Numbered from the stretch's first letter, positions 24,851-38,400 are shown. The stretch is DNA of 64,000 nt from Erythrophleum ivorense (GCA_026724425.1 JAIUCV010000004.1:8628001-8692000); one strand, 5' to 3'. Made by a program: numbers and translations. The notes: a model not told the origin generated them from the letters alone.

Positions 24851-27497
24851 ATGGACAAAAATACGCTTCTTTGTTAGCAAGCTATATTAAGCTCGCACAA
24901 TTTACTATTGCCATCAGTTCTTCTTCTTTCGCCATTTTTGTTCCCCATGAGTTCTCACTTCCTCCATGATCTTCCTCCCCTTATTTCTTGAGCTTTCTTC
25001 TGTTCAGCTCATCATCCTTCTTCCCTTCATTTCTTCATCTTCCTCTCTTATTTCTTCCACCCTTCACCTAGTCCTCTGGTCATCTCGCAAGTTTTTTCTC
25101 CATTCTTGTTATTTGCAGCTACTCACAGCTATGGCATGAGCAGAATGGAACAACCTTGAAAGACTTATTGATCTATTAATATTGAAGGCCTTTTTGTAGG
25201 ATTCAGTAATGCTATGTCTTTCAAATTCGCATGGTTAATGGCAATGGCTTCTTCTTCAAGAATAGTCTACATGAAGTTACAAGTACTTTTAATAATTTTA
25301 CTATTATTATTTATTATGTTTCATACCATCTGAAAGAATGCAATAACTATTAGAAATATTATTATTATTTTTTTAGGAATATTACTACCTACTTTTAGTT
25401 TTATTCCCATTGATATTATTGTTTTGATTCTAAAAATAATGAACAAGCCTGAACCTTTTATACATTTTTAGGTGTAGTTGTGATGAGTAAAGGATGGAAA
25501 ATTAGAAGTCAGGTAAGGTGTTTTGCTACTTTCATATGGGTGGACAAATTAATTGGGATTCAAGCAGGAAGATCCACTATGAAGGGGTTGAATGGGTGGA
25601 AGACTCATAAAGGAAGGGATATCGTTGGAAGAACTAATGAGAGGAATAAGATTATGTATAAACTGTGATGACAATGAAATGCAATTGAAATACATTTTAA
25701 AATTTAATGCCTCTCAGCTATTAAACCTGGTGGATGATAATGGTGTGCAACAATTGATCAAATACAATGATCAATGTGCACATATATATAATCAATGGGG
25801 AATAGAGTAGAGCATCACCATCCTACTTAAAAACAGGATAAGAAATTACCCTTTTATAACTTGCCTAGTAAATAAGTATCTACTGTATGTTATAATTTGT
25901 ATACTTCGATTTTAGTCCCTAGTCTAACAAAAAATCAAATCAATGAAAATGCAGAATGAATTCAAATTTGGTTCATTTGAGTGCTGGGTCTCCTTCCAAC
26001 TAGGAACTTGTACTTCATCCATGTGCAATAGAAAGTGTTTCTTTCCTAGTGCCTAAATTAAATTTTGCCAAGTGGATAGATTTGATTGTTGGGTTAGGAC
26101 AAATTTTTTTGAATGTTATTGAATTCAGGCAAGCATTATACAAGTATAGCATTGCTCATAAATTTGGATACACTATCCTAAAGAATAGCTCCCGCAAGAT
26201 GATTGTCAAGTGCAATGTGGATAGATGCAAGTGGAAACTAACAGTGTATGCAGTGGCTAAAAGCATATCCTTCCTAAGTGTGCAAACCTTTTGTAGTAAA
26301 TATGCACACTCAGCATAAGACAACTTGATAATGTTTCACAAGCAAAATGCGGATTTAGTGGCATCTATAATGGTTGATAGTGTAAGATCAACTAGAGATA
26401 AAACGTTGAATGATATTAGCAGTGAGTTGTTCAGAGAATATGGATTGGCATTGAATTACCATCAAGCATGGAGGGCTAAAAAAAAAAGCTTTAATTGAGA
26501 TAAATGGGCTAGTAGATCGGTCATACATGTTAATTTCTTGGTTGTGCAAATGTTTAATGGAAACAGATTCAGAAATTGTTGCCTAGTGGACTTCATCGAT
26601 AAACAACCATTTTGAAAGGTTATTGATTGCATATGGATACTATATAACTGGCTTCATACTTGGTTCATGACCAATATTATAAATTGATTGTTGCTACCTC
26701 AGTGGACCATACTTGGAGACTCTTTTAGTTGCATCTACATATGACGCAGATAATGACTTGTTTCCACTTGCTTATGCAATTGTAGGTGCAGGGACATATG
26801 ATGATTGGGCATGGCTCCTTCAAAAGGTTAAGACTTAACTAGTTGCAGGGAAATTACTCTAGTTTTAGATTGTTGCAATGCTATAATTGGTGTAGTAAGA
26901 GAAGTGTTTGGTGGGGAGAGACATGCATTTTACTATTGACACATAAAGGAAAACTTTAGTAGTGAGTTCTTAAAAGTTTGCAAAAGGTAAAGAAGATGGT
27001 GTAAGGATAATGTGCTGAAATTGCTAGATGGGATTGCATATCTTCAGCTAGACACAGACTATGTGAAGGCATTGAAAAAATTAAGGCATGCTCCCTTAAG
27101 TTAGCTAGATGGGTAGAGACTTAGGCTAATATTAAGAGGTGGGCATTATCCAAATTTCCACACCAACGATGGGATAATATCACAACTAACCTTGCAGAAT
27201 CTTTTAATGTATGGATAGTGAAAGAGAGAAAGGACAATGTTTGTGTATTAATCAACAAGTATAAGGAGAAGCTAGCTAAAAAACTATGTGCTAGCAAGGA
27301 AGGTATGGCTAAACGGACAAATGGGGTGGGTTTGAGGATTGAGACAATGCTAAAGGAGAATGTTGCAAGGGCAGAAAATATGATAGCAAAGCACTACAGG
27401 ATTAATAAGCTTTTAGTTTGAATAAGAAGAAATGATTTAAGGATGAATATTGTATTAAGAGAGTGTACTCGTCAAGCTTGGCAAATGTCTAGCATCT

Positions 27498-30271
27498 TGT
27501 GACAACCCTATCTTCTAATCATTGTAGTTATAGCTAAATACAAGGTTTATTAATTAATGATCAAGGTTTTAGGTCATTATATTTTATCGCATTACGAAAA
27601 TGTGAGGGAATTTGAACCTTGATATTAGGGTCGTCACCATGCCACCTCAACAAAATAAGATGTGCATAAAAGAAATCTTACTACCATAAGAGACTCACGA
27701 TTCAACCATCCGTTAGTTTCAACACTCAATAACCTCCCGGCTTGTAATCTTGTATCATTCTCCTAATTCCACAAATCTCGCCGCGGCCAACCTATGTGGC
27801 GCCGTGGTGGAAATACTTCCTGGAACTTCTACTCGACTCCTAGAATTCTCGCCTCGGTGCAATATATTCGCGCCGCGGCGAGTTTTGCCTCTGTCCAACA
27901 CAAATTTTAATTTTTCGACTCGCGCCGCGGCGGAAAACACTACGCCGCGGCGGGTTTTGGTTCTGTTACCCCCCTGGGTGAATTTTTCGCTTCGCGCCGC
28001 GGCGAGGTTCGTTGCGCCGCTGCTTCTTTCGGCTCTATCTCCCCTTTGGCCGCGGCGAAACCTTCTTGGCCACGGCGCGATTCCCTTCTGTGACCATATT
28101 ACTCGAATTTCGCCCTCTACACTCCAATTCTCACCTTAGCAACACTCTAGGTCCACCTACCCTTGTTTTAAGTGATCCTAATGGTGTTTATCTACCCTAT
28201 TTACCCATCAATCCATCCATTACCATTATGTAACTCAAATGTCACTTCCTACTTGTTCCACTAACTCATACCAACAAATTCATAATTAAATGGCAGCAAG
28301 AACACATGCATTAGCAACAATTTACATCCCATGCACATTCCATAGATATTCCATTCAACAATAGCTTACCTCTAAGACATCATATGTCTACAATTCCCAT
28401 AAGGTGATCCATATCACAATTTCAGCAGAACTACATATATATATATAATGCTATAAGTTCATACATTGATATTCCACTATGATGGGCTCTAAATCCTTAA
28501 CGGTTACATTTCAATCAAGCAAAATATAAACGCCTACACTTGGCAACATGATTACATGATGATGCTGTGTAAACTAATAACAAAAATTGCATCTATCCTA
28601 CTCTACTCAGACCAAGTGTAGATCCCCACACCCGGCCTCAGCTCATGGATGTTCATCCACTTGCTTACCCTTATCTTTACCCGAGGAACTTTCACCTGAA
28701 ATATTAATCCCATAAAACGGGGTGAGATATAAATCTTAGTAACCAAGGCAATTCCATCATATACTCCATATTAATTCACATATATGCATAATTTCACATA
28801 AACACCAGCAGTAGACCATTCACATCAGTAAATGAAATAATTAGGCTGTCATGATTACTATCCCATACTAGCAATCACATTATCGCATGTTAAAGGCCAT
28901 TAACACCAGAGAGGCCCGTCCACGGCACCTACTCCTCATTGAGCACAACCGGGGCTCAGTGCATCTGGGGTTTGATCATAACCCGGTGCTCGATCGTAGC
29001 ACATGCACGGGTGGCAGCCGCACCACAGCTCCACCATGGACTCACAAGGTCCAAACACAATTCAACAGATAGCCAACCAATTCATTCAACATTTCAAATC
29101 ATTCATGTATAGCAAAATATGAAATTAACACAGATATATGCATGGAATTAATGTAAACCCAGTTACCTTACTTGTAGACACTTGCAATAATCACCAATGG
29201 TGCAGAAATCCCCCTATAACCATAACATCATATAATTACTACTCTAATTCATCATTAATAATCACAATCAGTACCCAAGGAATTTAAAATGCCAATGACT
29301 ACCCAAGAATCATTTACCCAGCCACAACAAGTCCTAATTTCGGATTTAAGTTTCCTCCTCCAGAAAACTCAATATTCCACCCAAAATCCTAAGCAAATTC
29401 GTATATAATTAATACCCATTTTATAAATTAGCTATGGGAGTCTCAAATTAACAATTAAAGCATCAAAATGGAGGGTTTAAACTCACCCAAGGTCAGCCCT
29501 AATCCCAACCTACGAATTTTATCAAGAAAACCCCCAAACACTTACATTTTAGATTTTGGGTAGGATAAAAATGCTCCAAATGAAAAACTAATCAGGCCAA
29601 ATTAAAGAGAAAGATGAGGGGATTAAGTTGTATAACTATTACCTTGGCTGAATCTTACTCTAAGTATGAGAAAATGCAGAATTTTGGTCCCAAACCCTAG
29701 CCTCCTTCTCCACCTCCGATTTTGCCTCTTGAATCTTATGTTTCAGCAAGTGAGAAAGTGGCTGGGGTATTAGGGTTTGAGTTAGGTTTTAGTTGGGTCA
29801 AGTATGGGTTATGGGCTGCTCCAAGATCCATCTCCACTTGGGCTTCAGATTTTAGCTTATTGGGCCAGTTGTTAGAGTGTTGGGCTACAGAATTTTACTG
29901 GGCCAGTTTTATGCATTTAGGTTGCTGAAGTTTAATTGAGTTTGGGCCAAGTTTGAAAAGCTCAAGAATGTGGGTCTGCACAAGGATTATTGGGCAACTT
30001 AGAAGAGTCTATACAAGATAAATCTTGGGCCTCCATCCCACTAAATTATGTTAGGTCTGCACATAATCCATTGGGCCCCCATAAACCTCTTCTCATGATC
30101 TATTAATTTAGGCCTAGATAGAATTTCTATCCCAATTAAATCTTAAACCCATATTAATAATTTATCTCTCTAAAGTCTCCATTCACTTAACTTGCCCAAT
30201 GAGCTCATATTAATTACTCTTAATTAATTCTAATCCATGATTAACACCTTAATTAATTATGGGGTGTTACA
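27498..30271 (-). mobile_element. Solo LTR of a Gypsy-type element (2.77 kb) inside the transposase
   Basis: It begins TGTGACAACCC and ends GGGGTGTTACA, with a perfect 5-bp target duplication CATCT at 27493-27497 and 30272-30276. It is colinear with the solo LTR at 3996-6712. Shared landmarks are the CCGCGG cluster, a stretch with acatgcacgggt and gcagccgcaccacagctcca (about 28999-29040 versus 5600-5630), and the ttaattaatt...ggggtgttaca end. It interrupts the MULE transposase, so it is younger than that insertion. The 129-codon ORF at 27750-28139 comes from the GC-rich cluster and is not a gene. Confidence 0.93.
27775..28080. repeat. Cluster of CCGCGG palindromes in the second solo LTR
   Basis: Six CCGCGG sites, usually as gcCGCGgcg or cgcgCCGCGGcg, plus near-variants lie within 300 bases. 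Spacing and flanks correspond only loosely to those at 4315-4715, so the cluster has been retained while its units changed. Confidence 0.85.
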
Positions 30272-31149
30272 CATCTCATGTCCTCATACACGTGTAACAA
30301 TAAAGAAGGCGTATGGGAATGTATACTTATATGTGAAAGAATGCTACTTACTAAGCTCACAGCAAAAGATGTATATGAATACTATGATCTCTGTAGAGAC
30401 TCATGATATGCTAAACCTGAACAATCTTTCGATTATTGATTATATTAGCAACAACTTCCTACTACCACCCATTACAAGCCATCCAACTAGGAGACTGCAG
30501 AAAAAATGATGTGAATCACAATTTTAAGACAAGGTTTAGTACTGGTGTTCTTGTTGTCAAGAGGTAGGCCATAATAGGGCTAGGTGCAAAACTCCAAATC
30601 CTTTTTCATCTTGATGCTGCAAAATTAGCTCCCTGGTGGTTTTATTTATGTGTTTTTCTAAATGAAGTGGTTAGTGGCATTTTAAATATGTAAAAGTTAG
30701 GTTCTCTTTGTACATGGGCAGACATAGCCTATTTTTTGAAAGTCTAGAAGTTTAGCTCTTTTTTTCATGTGTAAACATAACCTATTTTTTAAAGTTATGG
30801 ACGTTAGGCTTTCTTTGGTACATAAGTAGACATAGCTCTCTTTTTTTTTTGTACATGCATCAATGACATGTTAAAGTTTTTTTTAGTGGTTATAGGTGAA
30901 GTGAGGTTCGAATTTGTTGGGCTATTGATGACTTCCAATATTTAGTATTACTTATAGTCAAATTGATTGAATTTGGGAGTCATCCATTAAAGTTTTCGTG
31001 GGATTTATTCACTATTTTTAAGGAATTTATGGAATTGAAGGTGAAAGAGAGAAATGAAGTTCTTGTTTCAAAATTATTATCTATGAGTATTTAGAAGCCA
31101 TTATATTCTTAAGCTCCAATATTGTTCTTAAGCTCCAGGCACAGATGCA

Positions 31150-32165
31150 ATCGCATTATCTGAAGATGTAGCTGCGAAAATCGACGTCAAAACTCTGCGT
31201 TTTGATTAATGAGGATAGAAAAATGAGATGCAGCTAGGTTTTCGTCAGTCTGCAACAGAAAAGGCTTCTGAGCATTCCAGGAGGCAATTTTCAGAGGTCT
31301 TGTGGTTTAATGAGCTTATAGGAGTGAAAGAAGAAGAATCAAAAGAAGAGCTCAAATTTCCGCATATCTCTCATTCCTTTGTTTGCTTTCTCTTCTTTCC
31401 TTCATCTTCTCTATGTATTTGATTGGGATTCAATGTTAGATTTAGCTATGTATAGCTAAAATTCTCTTTACCTAGAGCACTATGAACTTGATGTGAACTA
31501 GATCTTTTTTTTTCTTGTTGATTGTAATGATTGGAGCTTTGTGTATCCTTCTCTTTGCTTAATGCTTACTTAGGGATTGGCCACCTCTTGGATTTGATTT
31601 GGGTAATTAAGATTTATCTTGAAAAAGGAGTTCTAATTAGACCTAAGAGTTGGATAGATTAAGTTTAGATTTATCTAATTTGTACTTGAGATAGAAATAT
31701 AACTAATTGCCTTAATTGGTTTGTAGAGAATTATAGTATTTAATGCACTCTAATCTAATTCTAAAGACATTTAGATTTTAGGGAAGAGTAGGGCTATAAT
31801 TACATCGACGGACGGTTAAAGCTTATGAATCTCTTAACCCACAAGGTGATAATTAAGCAATTGAACAAGTACTTAAGTTCTAGTAAGCATAAAGGGAATG
31901 GTGACTCTAGGTAACTTCAAAACTTTGGATTTTTGTCTAAATTTTCTTTGCTAACCAAGTTTTCTTTAAATTGTTTTGTTTTAAAATTAGTTCTAAGTTC
32001 ATGACTTGCTTAATTGGTCTCTTAATGTGGATGAAAGTAGATTGTGCATTGCCTAATTGCATTTAAGTCATTCTCCATGGGAACGATACTCATACTTATC
32101 ACTAACCTACTTGATTCGACCCGTACACTTGCAGTAATACATATAATTTTTTGTGGTCAGTTATT
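31150..32165 (+). mobile_element. LTR remnant with a degenerate primer-binding site (tentative)
   Basis: About 31150-32142 reads like the 3' half of an Athila-style LTR, ending in ctccatgggaacgatactc, cgacccgtacacttgcagta and ataca. It is followed at 32148-32175 by ttttttgtggtcagttattggc, which looks like a decayed tRNA-Asp primer site (intact form tggcgccgttgcc...). No internal region or second LTR follows. The left boundary and target duplication were not found, so this is a remnant at best. Confidence 0.35.
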
Positions 32166-32499
32166 GGCAATTGTATGTAACATTCATCTGTTTTAGTAAT
32201 GAAATGAAGCTTTATGTTACAAGTGATATGTGTATGTAATATTTGTTTATGTCTACTCTTTGCACAGGCAATGAAAAGAATTTATAACATAGTATTTGTT
32301 TGAATTGATTTTTAAGGGCTTTACTACAAGGTTTATGTCTAGGGATTTTTGTGCAACTTTTCCTTCCATACTATGCTTATCATAAGTTGATCATTTTTTA
32401 CTTTCCCATATAGCAGACCATAAACTGAACACTATATCTAGTAATGCACTAGATAGGTGCATGCCTTTACATGATTTAAAGTTAAAACTTACGCTTAGA

Positions 32500-32800
32500 C
32501 CATTTCTATAAAGTTACTACTAAGTGGTAAAGCACTGATGAGATTCAAGTCCGTTATTATTAAGTAGTACCAGTTACTCTAAAGTTTAGGAATATTACTA
32601 ATATATTTAAGGAAATTTACCATTCCTTTTAAGGACTTATTATAGTATAGTTACTATTTGCTTTAAGACTATTACTATAAAGTTTAAGGTTGTTACTACG
32701 CTAGTTGAAAGAATTTACTACTATGTTTAGGCTCCATGTTTAGAGGTGTTTCTAATAGATTTAAGGATATGTTCTACTACTTTTAGAGGTATTTTAGCGT
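32500..32800. repeat. Degenerate ttacta/ttta(a)gg repeats in the MULE, block 1
   Basis: A loose motif of the form ttactactan followed by tttaagga recurs about every 25-45 bases (for example 32513, 32596, 32645, 32690, 32720). The same wording appears at 35030-35260 and 38610-39140. Confidence 0.6.
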
Positions 32801-32839
32801 AAGGGGGTGTGATTTTGTAAATCTAGATAAGTCACTTTT

Positions 32840-33120
32840 ACTATAGTGTATTAGGATTGGTATTCTAATTCCTATTTGAATTAGCATTGCTTGGGCCTTG
32901 AGTTTAAGTTACTTGGCCTAATAGACCTTAGGTTGTTTGAGATGGTTATATAAAGGCATGTTATCTTCCTTGAGATTCCACCACTTATTACTGAAGTTTA
33001 ACTTGAATATTTTAGTTGTTAGCCTTAATTCCTTGGGTTCCATTCTACACTACTGTTGTTTCAAGTCTACTAAAGGGTAAAGATGATTATCAGATAATAC
33101 AACAATAATCTAGCAAAAAT
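32840..33120 (+). other. LTR- or promoter-like stretch inside the MULE
   Basis: It contains ttaggattggtattctaattcc, a strong TATA-like gttatataaaggc (32945-32957) and, further on, a cluster ending cagataatacaaca (33092-33105). The order resembles a Copia LTR, but matching ends and a target duplication were not found. It could instead be a captured promoter for the HSP70-like fragment about 870 bases downstream. Confidence 0.3.
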
Positions 33121-33831
33121 AGACAAAACCAACACTTGGTTATGAAATAAAGATACTTATTTGCTGCACTTCATGGAAAATTCTAGTCGACAAAAGCATT
33201 GCATAAACTCTGAAAATTAGGAAACTGGTTATTGTTATTAGGGATAAAGTTAACAAATTTAGATAACATAAATGCCTCATATCAAATCTAAGAACCAATC
33301 ACCACATAAGTACTAGGGATGAAAGAAATAAAAAATGAAAATGGGACAATATTGATACAAAATTGACCTTTTACCATTTGCAAGTATTCTCAAATGGATT
33401 GAAGAAGATCCAGTGTAGATCTCTTATCAGGCATGCTAAGAATGACTCCCTTCACTTAAAAACAAAGAGAAGCTGCTGCAACTGATATGCAGGAAAAAAA
33501 AAGAAACTTGGCCAACAACATTAAGGACATTTCTAGCAATGAGCACATTACAATTAAAACAGAGGGACTGCTTGCTATCATACATACCAGCAAACCTTAG
33601 GCACTCTTTTCTAGACTTTCCCTCCACCAAGGCCATAGCAAAAGCAGTAGTAAAAGTATCACTTGCTCAAATATTTTTACTTATTTTCATGGTCTTTTCT
33701 CTCAAGTTCATTTAATTTGTGTAATCAGAAAATCTCATATATCAAATGTAAATATTACATTAATTTTTTCAAATATTCTTTTCGACTAGAAAACCAATAT
33801 CTAAGTAATTGGTTTACCTTTCTCTATAAAG

Positions 33832-34610
33832 ATGAGCATCGTTGGTTTTGATTTTAGGAATAAGAGTTACATTATTGCTGCTGCGAGGCAGAGGGGGATT
33901 GATTTTATGCTCAATGATGAGTCCATGCATGAAACACCTTGGCATATTGTACTCAAAGTTGTTTGATGTCAAGGGTATAGCTAAAAAGAATTTGAATGTA
34001 GTTTTTGTTCATTGTTGCATTAGAATTCTAGCTTATGTTATTGATCTTTAGATAAGGGCAATTTTAGATGCAGCCAAGATTGGTGGTTTGCACCTTATAC
34101 GCTTGATTCATGAAACAACATCAACTACCTTGGCTTATGGAATTTATAAGACATATCTTCTTGAAAATGATCAACTAAATATTACCTTTATTGACATTGG
34201 ACATGCTCGCATACAAGTATACATTGTTAGCTTAAAAAAGGGGTAGTTGAAAGTATTGACCTATTTATTTGATAGGTTTATAGGTGGTAAAGAGTTTGGT
34301 GAGATTTTGGTCAATCATTTAGGTGCAAAATTTAAGGAGGAGTACAAGATTGAGGTTTTCCTGAATGCCAGGGCTTGTTTTAGGCTTAGGGTTGCATGTG
34401 AAAAGCTGAAGAAGGTTTTTAGTGCAAATCCAGAGGAATCTCTAAAACATTGAATGCTTAATGGATGAGAAGGATGTCAGGGGATTCATCAAGCATTAGG
34501 ACTTTGAGCAACTAAGTGTTCAAATTTTGGATCGTGTGAAGATACCTTCGAGAAAGGCTTTAGTAGAGGCAAACCTTACAGTTGGGAATGTGCACATGGT
34601 TGAGGTGGTT
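33832..34610 (+). pseudogene. Captured HSP70-14/15 (Hsp110-like) fragment
   Basis: From the ATG at 33832 the frame reads like the start of plant HSP70-14/15 chaperones (VGFDF, then AAARQRGIDFMLNDES). Within about 100 bases the similarity shifts frame and jumps from the extreme N-terminus to roughly residue 112 of the family (LGILYSKL, then KGIAKKNLN). It continues with ILDAAKIGGLHLIRLIHETT, YGIYKT, FIDIGH, FDRFIGGKEFGEIL, CEKLKKVFSANPE and VHMVEVV, ending near 34610. The source protein is a cytosolic nucleotide-exchange chaperone. This copy has several stops, an internal deletion of about 75 codons and no C-terminal half. Introns appear absent, though the source gene structure was not compared. 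It lies inside the MULE, so it is most simply a transduplicated (Pack-MULE) fragment. Confidence 0.82.
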
Positions 34611-35029
34611 GACTTGATTTTACTTATGATATAATGTTGATGCTTATTTGTTATTGACATAACTGAAGGTCAATGAAAGCTTACCCTTCTCAAATTCTAT
34701 ATCTGTTGGCTTCTGTCTATCTCAAACATCTTTGCAAAAATCCATAAAAAATTCCCCTTTGGTTTTGTAATCTTAGTGTCTTCCTATTACATCCTGAAAA
34801 ATAGTGTCATCTGATTATATTTGATAATATTTGAAGTGTACGCTGATGAGTAGCAATGGTCATGATACAACAAGGTTTGCCTTTATGCTAGTATTTTGGA
34901 TATTTGAAGATATTTAAAAATTAAAATATTTATATTTGATATATTATATATTCACATTTAAGATATCCATTTCATATTTAAAGGGAATCATTGGGTGGGG
35001 GTATCTCATTTTTGAACTATTTCAGGTTT

Positions 35030-35260
35030 ATAATCTAATAGTATAGAGTTTTATGATTATTACTACAAAATTTATATATGTTACTACTAGATTTAAGGAA
35101 ATTTATTCCTACTTTTAGGGCCTTTCGGAGTATAATTACTAGTATGGTTTAGGTTTATTATTACAAATTTTAGAGATGTTACCAGTGAACTTTAGGGAAT
35201 TTATTATTATGTTCAGGTTATCTGAGTTTAGAATCGTTAATGCCAAGTTTAGTGACATGG
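35030..35260. repeat. Degenerate ttacta/ttta(a)gg repeats in the MULE, block 2
   Basis: Repeated wording such as ttactactagatttaaggaaatttattcctacttttaggg continues in variant form across about 230 bases. It lies between the HSP70-like fragment and the Ulp1-like ORF. Confidence 0.6.
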
Positions 35261-35469
35261 CTCAATGGACCTTAACAAAATAGACGATTATGCCAATAGA
35301 AAAAAGAAATTCAAGGAATTTCATAATCTTATTATAAATATAACAATCAAACATTTACAACCATCCTTTTACAAGGCTCATAGCAGATTTTCTTGTCCAT
35401 AACTATAATAGTACAAAATCTAGGGGAGGAAACAATCAATGCATCACGTCTTTATGGTTTTCTTCCCTT

Positions 35470-38400
35470 GGATTGTTGCCATTGTTGCTACCATTACGTC
35501 ATCACAGCACTTGTTCAGTGGATGTTTCACTAGGTCCCACATGAGTTGGACATGAAATGCATCCAACTCTTCTTAAAACCATTGCCATTTACCCTTGAGC
35601 CACCAAGCATTAAACTATAATGGACAATTAAAGAGAAGGTCTAACTGGAGTATATGTTGGCATGGTGAGCCCTTCCCACTTAGCTTTTGGTTCCTTGGTC
35701 TACAATTGCAAATATTTTATCAAATATACTCTACAGTTATCACTAAGCAACAAATGTGATGTCATAAAGTCATATTTTATACAAGTGTTACTATAAATAA
35801 TGAAAGTTCAAAGTAGTTCACTTACATGTTTAGTTGTTAGGGCAACTCTACATATTTGACACTGATAACTGGGCTCACGACCACAAATTTCTCATGTTTC
35901 AACAGCTTTAACAACATAGTCAACTTGCTTTCTATTATATCACCCATACACAGTATCACACACAACTAAACAATGACATGTTAACTTTAAAAACTAAATG
36001 CTATTAAAACATAACATAATTTTACCATACTGTGGCCATCTTCTTCTGGCTTGCATTGGTCTTCTAACTCAATGAGTCAATGATGTATAGAATGCATGCA
36101 TAAGGGTCCAAAGTAAAGCAGAACCAGTGATTTATAAACAACATAAGGGCAAATACTTGCAAATATTTTCAAATAAGCAACACTTTTCAAGGTATAGTCC
36201 AACATAATACGACAAATACCCTACAAATACATTACTAAGATGCAGTCTATGATGTTATGGCCTACTTCATCAGGCCACAATTTTTCCATCAAATCGTCCA
36301 CATTGTACTACATCATAGGTTTTAAGAGATTTCTCTACACCAATAATTTCACAAATTGCATCAAATAAGGACTTAAAGTAAAGGATCATTAAAGGTGATA
36401 TGAAAGGGAAGACACTATGGTTATCACCTACACACACCTAATGAAGGCAAACATAAAATAATCACTTTCAACAGCATTACACAAATTGAGGCATGCATAA
36501 GTTAGACTCATTGATGTGCTGGTCCAGTTCCATCTACCAAGACACTGGCACTCGGCACAAGTGAGGTAAAAGTCAAACAAATCAACTATGACTTTAGTAA
36601 CAAAGCAGACATATTCACTTGCTAATACGAATACATTAAAGAAATTTCCAAGTTGAGCAACATAAAATGAAATCAATAACATAAATTTATCAAACATATG
36701 AATTTACCCATACCAATACACATATTGATTGCCATTTGCCTTGGTAGCACTTGAAGTGTAATATTTATACACTTTCTTGTTCTATTTCTTGATTCATGCG
36801 TTGAGATGATCCTCCACAGATGGTGACCATTTGACGTCCTTATGACATTGCCTCATCGACCTGCGTAGGTGTTCTTTTTCTTTAACTTTATCCACTTGGC
36901 TAGGGGCATTTGGTGTTTTCCTCTTCTTTAGCTCAATCGCAGTAGGACTTCTAGATGACTCATCCAATGAGGCATCCTCCCCATCTCCTCTTGACATGAA
37001 TCCATGTGATGTAGCTACTTTTTCTCCTTCCCCTTCCTTGTCACTAGCCACGTTACCTGCAGAAGTTCCTTTCATCTCACCCATAACAATCAATTCATTA
37101 GTAGGGCTCACAAGTTCTCTTTGTAACATCAGAAGATCTTTGGCAAACTCATAAGCAAAGTTCAAGAGTCTTTTATACATTTCCTTAATACCCTACAAGG
37201 TTCCTAAAATAAAAGTTAGTTCAAAGATACTTAATAACCTTCAACACAATTGATTCAAATATAATAATAGTACCAGATTATGAAATGTAGACTTTGAAGG
37301 GAGTGCGCGTGCACCTTTAGTGCTAAAGATGCCCTGTGGAAGCAACAACATATCAATTAGAAAATAAACTAAGCAGCTTATACATTCAAATGCATATATT
37401 ACCAAACATAGAGTAGCTTACTTAAACATGTTCCTTCTCAAGCTTAACCCTTTCTTATATGCATTGTTGATTCCAAAATTGTATAGCATTAGCATTGCTA
37501 GGGACAATTACATCTCCAAGAGGAAAATGCTAGAAGAAAAAATATAGACCAAAATTGTACTTGTTAGATGTTGCAGATAATAAGTCAAGTAAATATATAG
37601 CTGGAAAACCATACCATAAGGAGTGGAAGATATCTCCCAATGCTCTTCTTCTCTGCTCCTTTATGTGAAGCTATTTTGAAGCTTGCCATTTCTTTCACAA
37701 GATTAGATAGGACAAATTCTGACTAGTCATATGTGTTTGCATGGTTAATGTCTACAATACTAGAAAGTAGTTTATAATTCATGTATAAGTTAGATTTCGA
37801 GCATAGGAATGTCCCTAGAGCAAATAGCAAAAAAGCCCTCTTGAAGTCTCTCCTAGGCTTGCCCCTTAATACAATATCTTTTAGATCTTTTAACTTTTTC
37901 CCCTTGAACTTTCTTCTAATTGCAACTATGCCTTCTCCCTCTAAAGTATCAGGTATAGGTTGGCCACTAGGTGAAAAGCCCATTATGTTATGGAAAACTT
38001 AGGCTTTTAGTGGTACTTGTTTACCTCTAATTAATAGAGATCTGATTAGAATATTAAAGGCTGTAACAGGCTTGATACATAAGTCCCTTGATAAAGTTTA
38101 GAATGCCAAATTTAGCAACATTCCAAACCTTATTTCCTCTACTAACTTATTTAGTATATTGTTCTTTCTGATGAATTCTACAACTTCTTTGAACTGGGAA
38201 GACGAGCATCTTGTACCAATTGGTATCTATAGAACATAAATAATTCAATAAAATAGTATGAACTCATCAAATGAGGGATTATAAGGATGGATAACAATGA
38301 ATATTTTCTTACATGGGAATTTCCTAGAACATGCTCCCTCTTGTGCTCCATTCGTTCTTCATATGCTTCATCCTTATACCTCTTTTACTCATTTGGTTCC

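Larger units (their letters stand above)
25478..30605 (+). pseudogene. MURA-like MULE transposase, broken and split by a solo LTR
   Basis: Fragments in order: an N-terminal region (about 25478-25810, two overlapping frames); the DNA-binding N-domain (26049-26318: VGLGQIFLNVIEFRQAL, FGYTILKNSSRKMIVKC, CKWKLTVYA); a transposase core with stops (26340-27200: AGTYDDWAWLLQK, then FPHQRWDNITTNLAESFN); and a basic helical part (27218-27421). After the LTR (27498-30271), homology resumes at 30277 and ends with a zinc-knuckle-like stretch (VGHNRARC, about 30560-30590). These are hallmarks of the MuDR/MURA family, which cuts and pastes elements by binding their inverted ends. In-frame stops and shifts occur throughout. 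Start and exon boundaries are uncertain. Confidence 0.82.

Noticed and set aside
27750..28139. 129-codon ORF rich in Pro, Arg and Ala
   Set aside because: It is produced by the GC-rich palindrome cluster of a solo LTR.
32840..33120. Complete solo Copia LTR
   Set aside because: A TATA-like box and LTR-like text are present, but no matching ends or 5-bp target duplication could be found.
36428..36697. 89-codon minus ORF as an independent gene
   Set aside because: It lies within the broken Ulp1-like region and has no separate start or domain.
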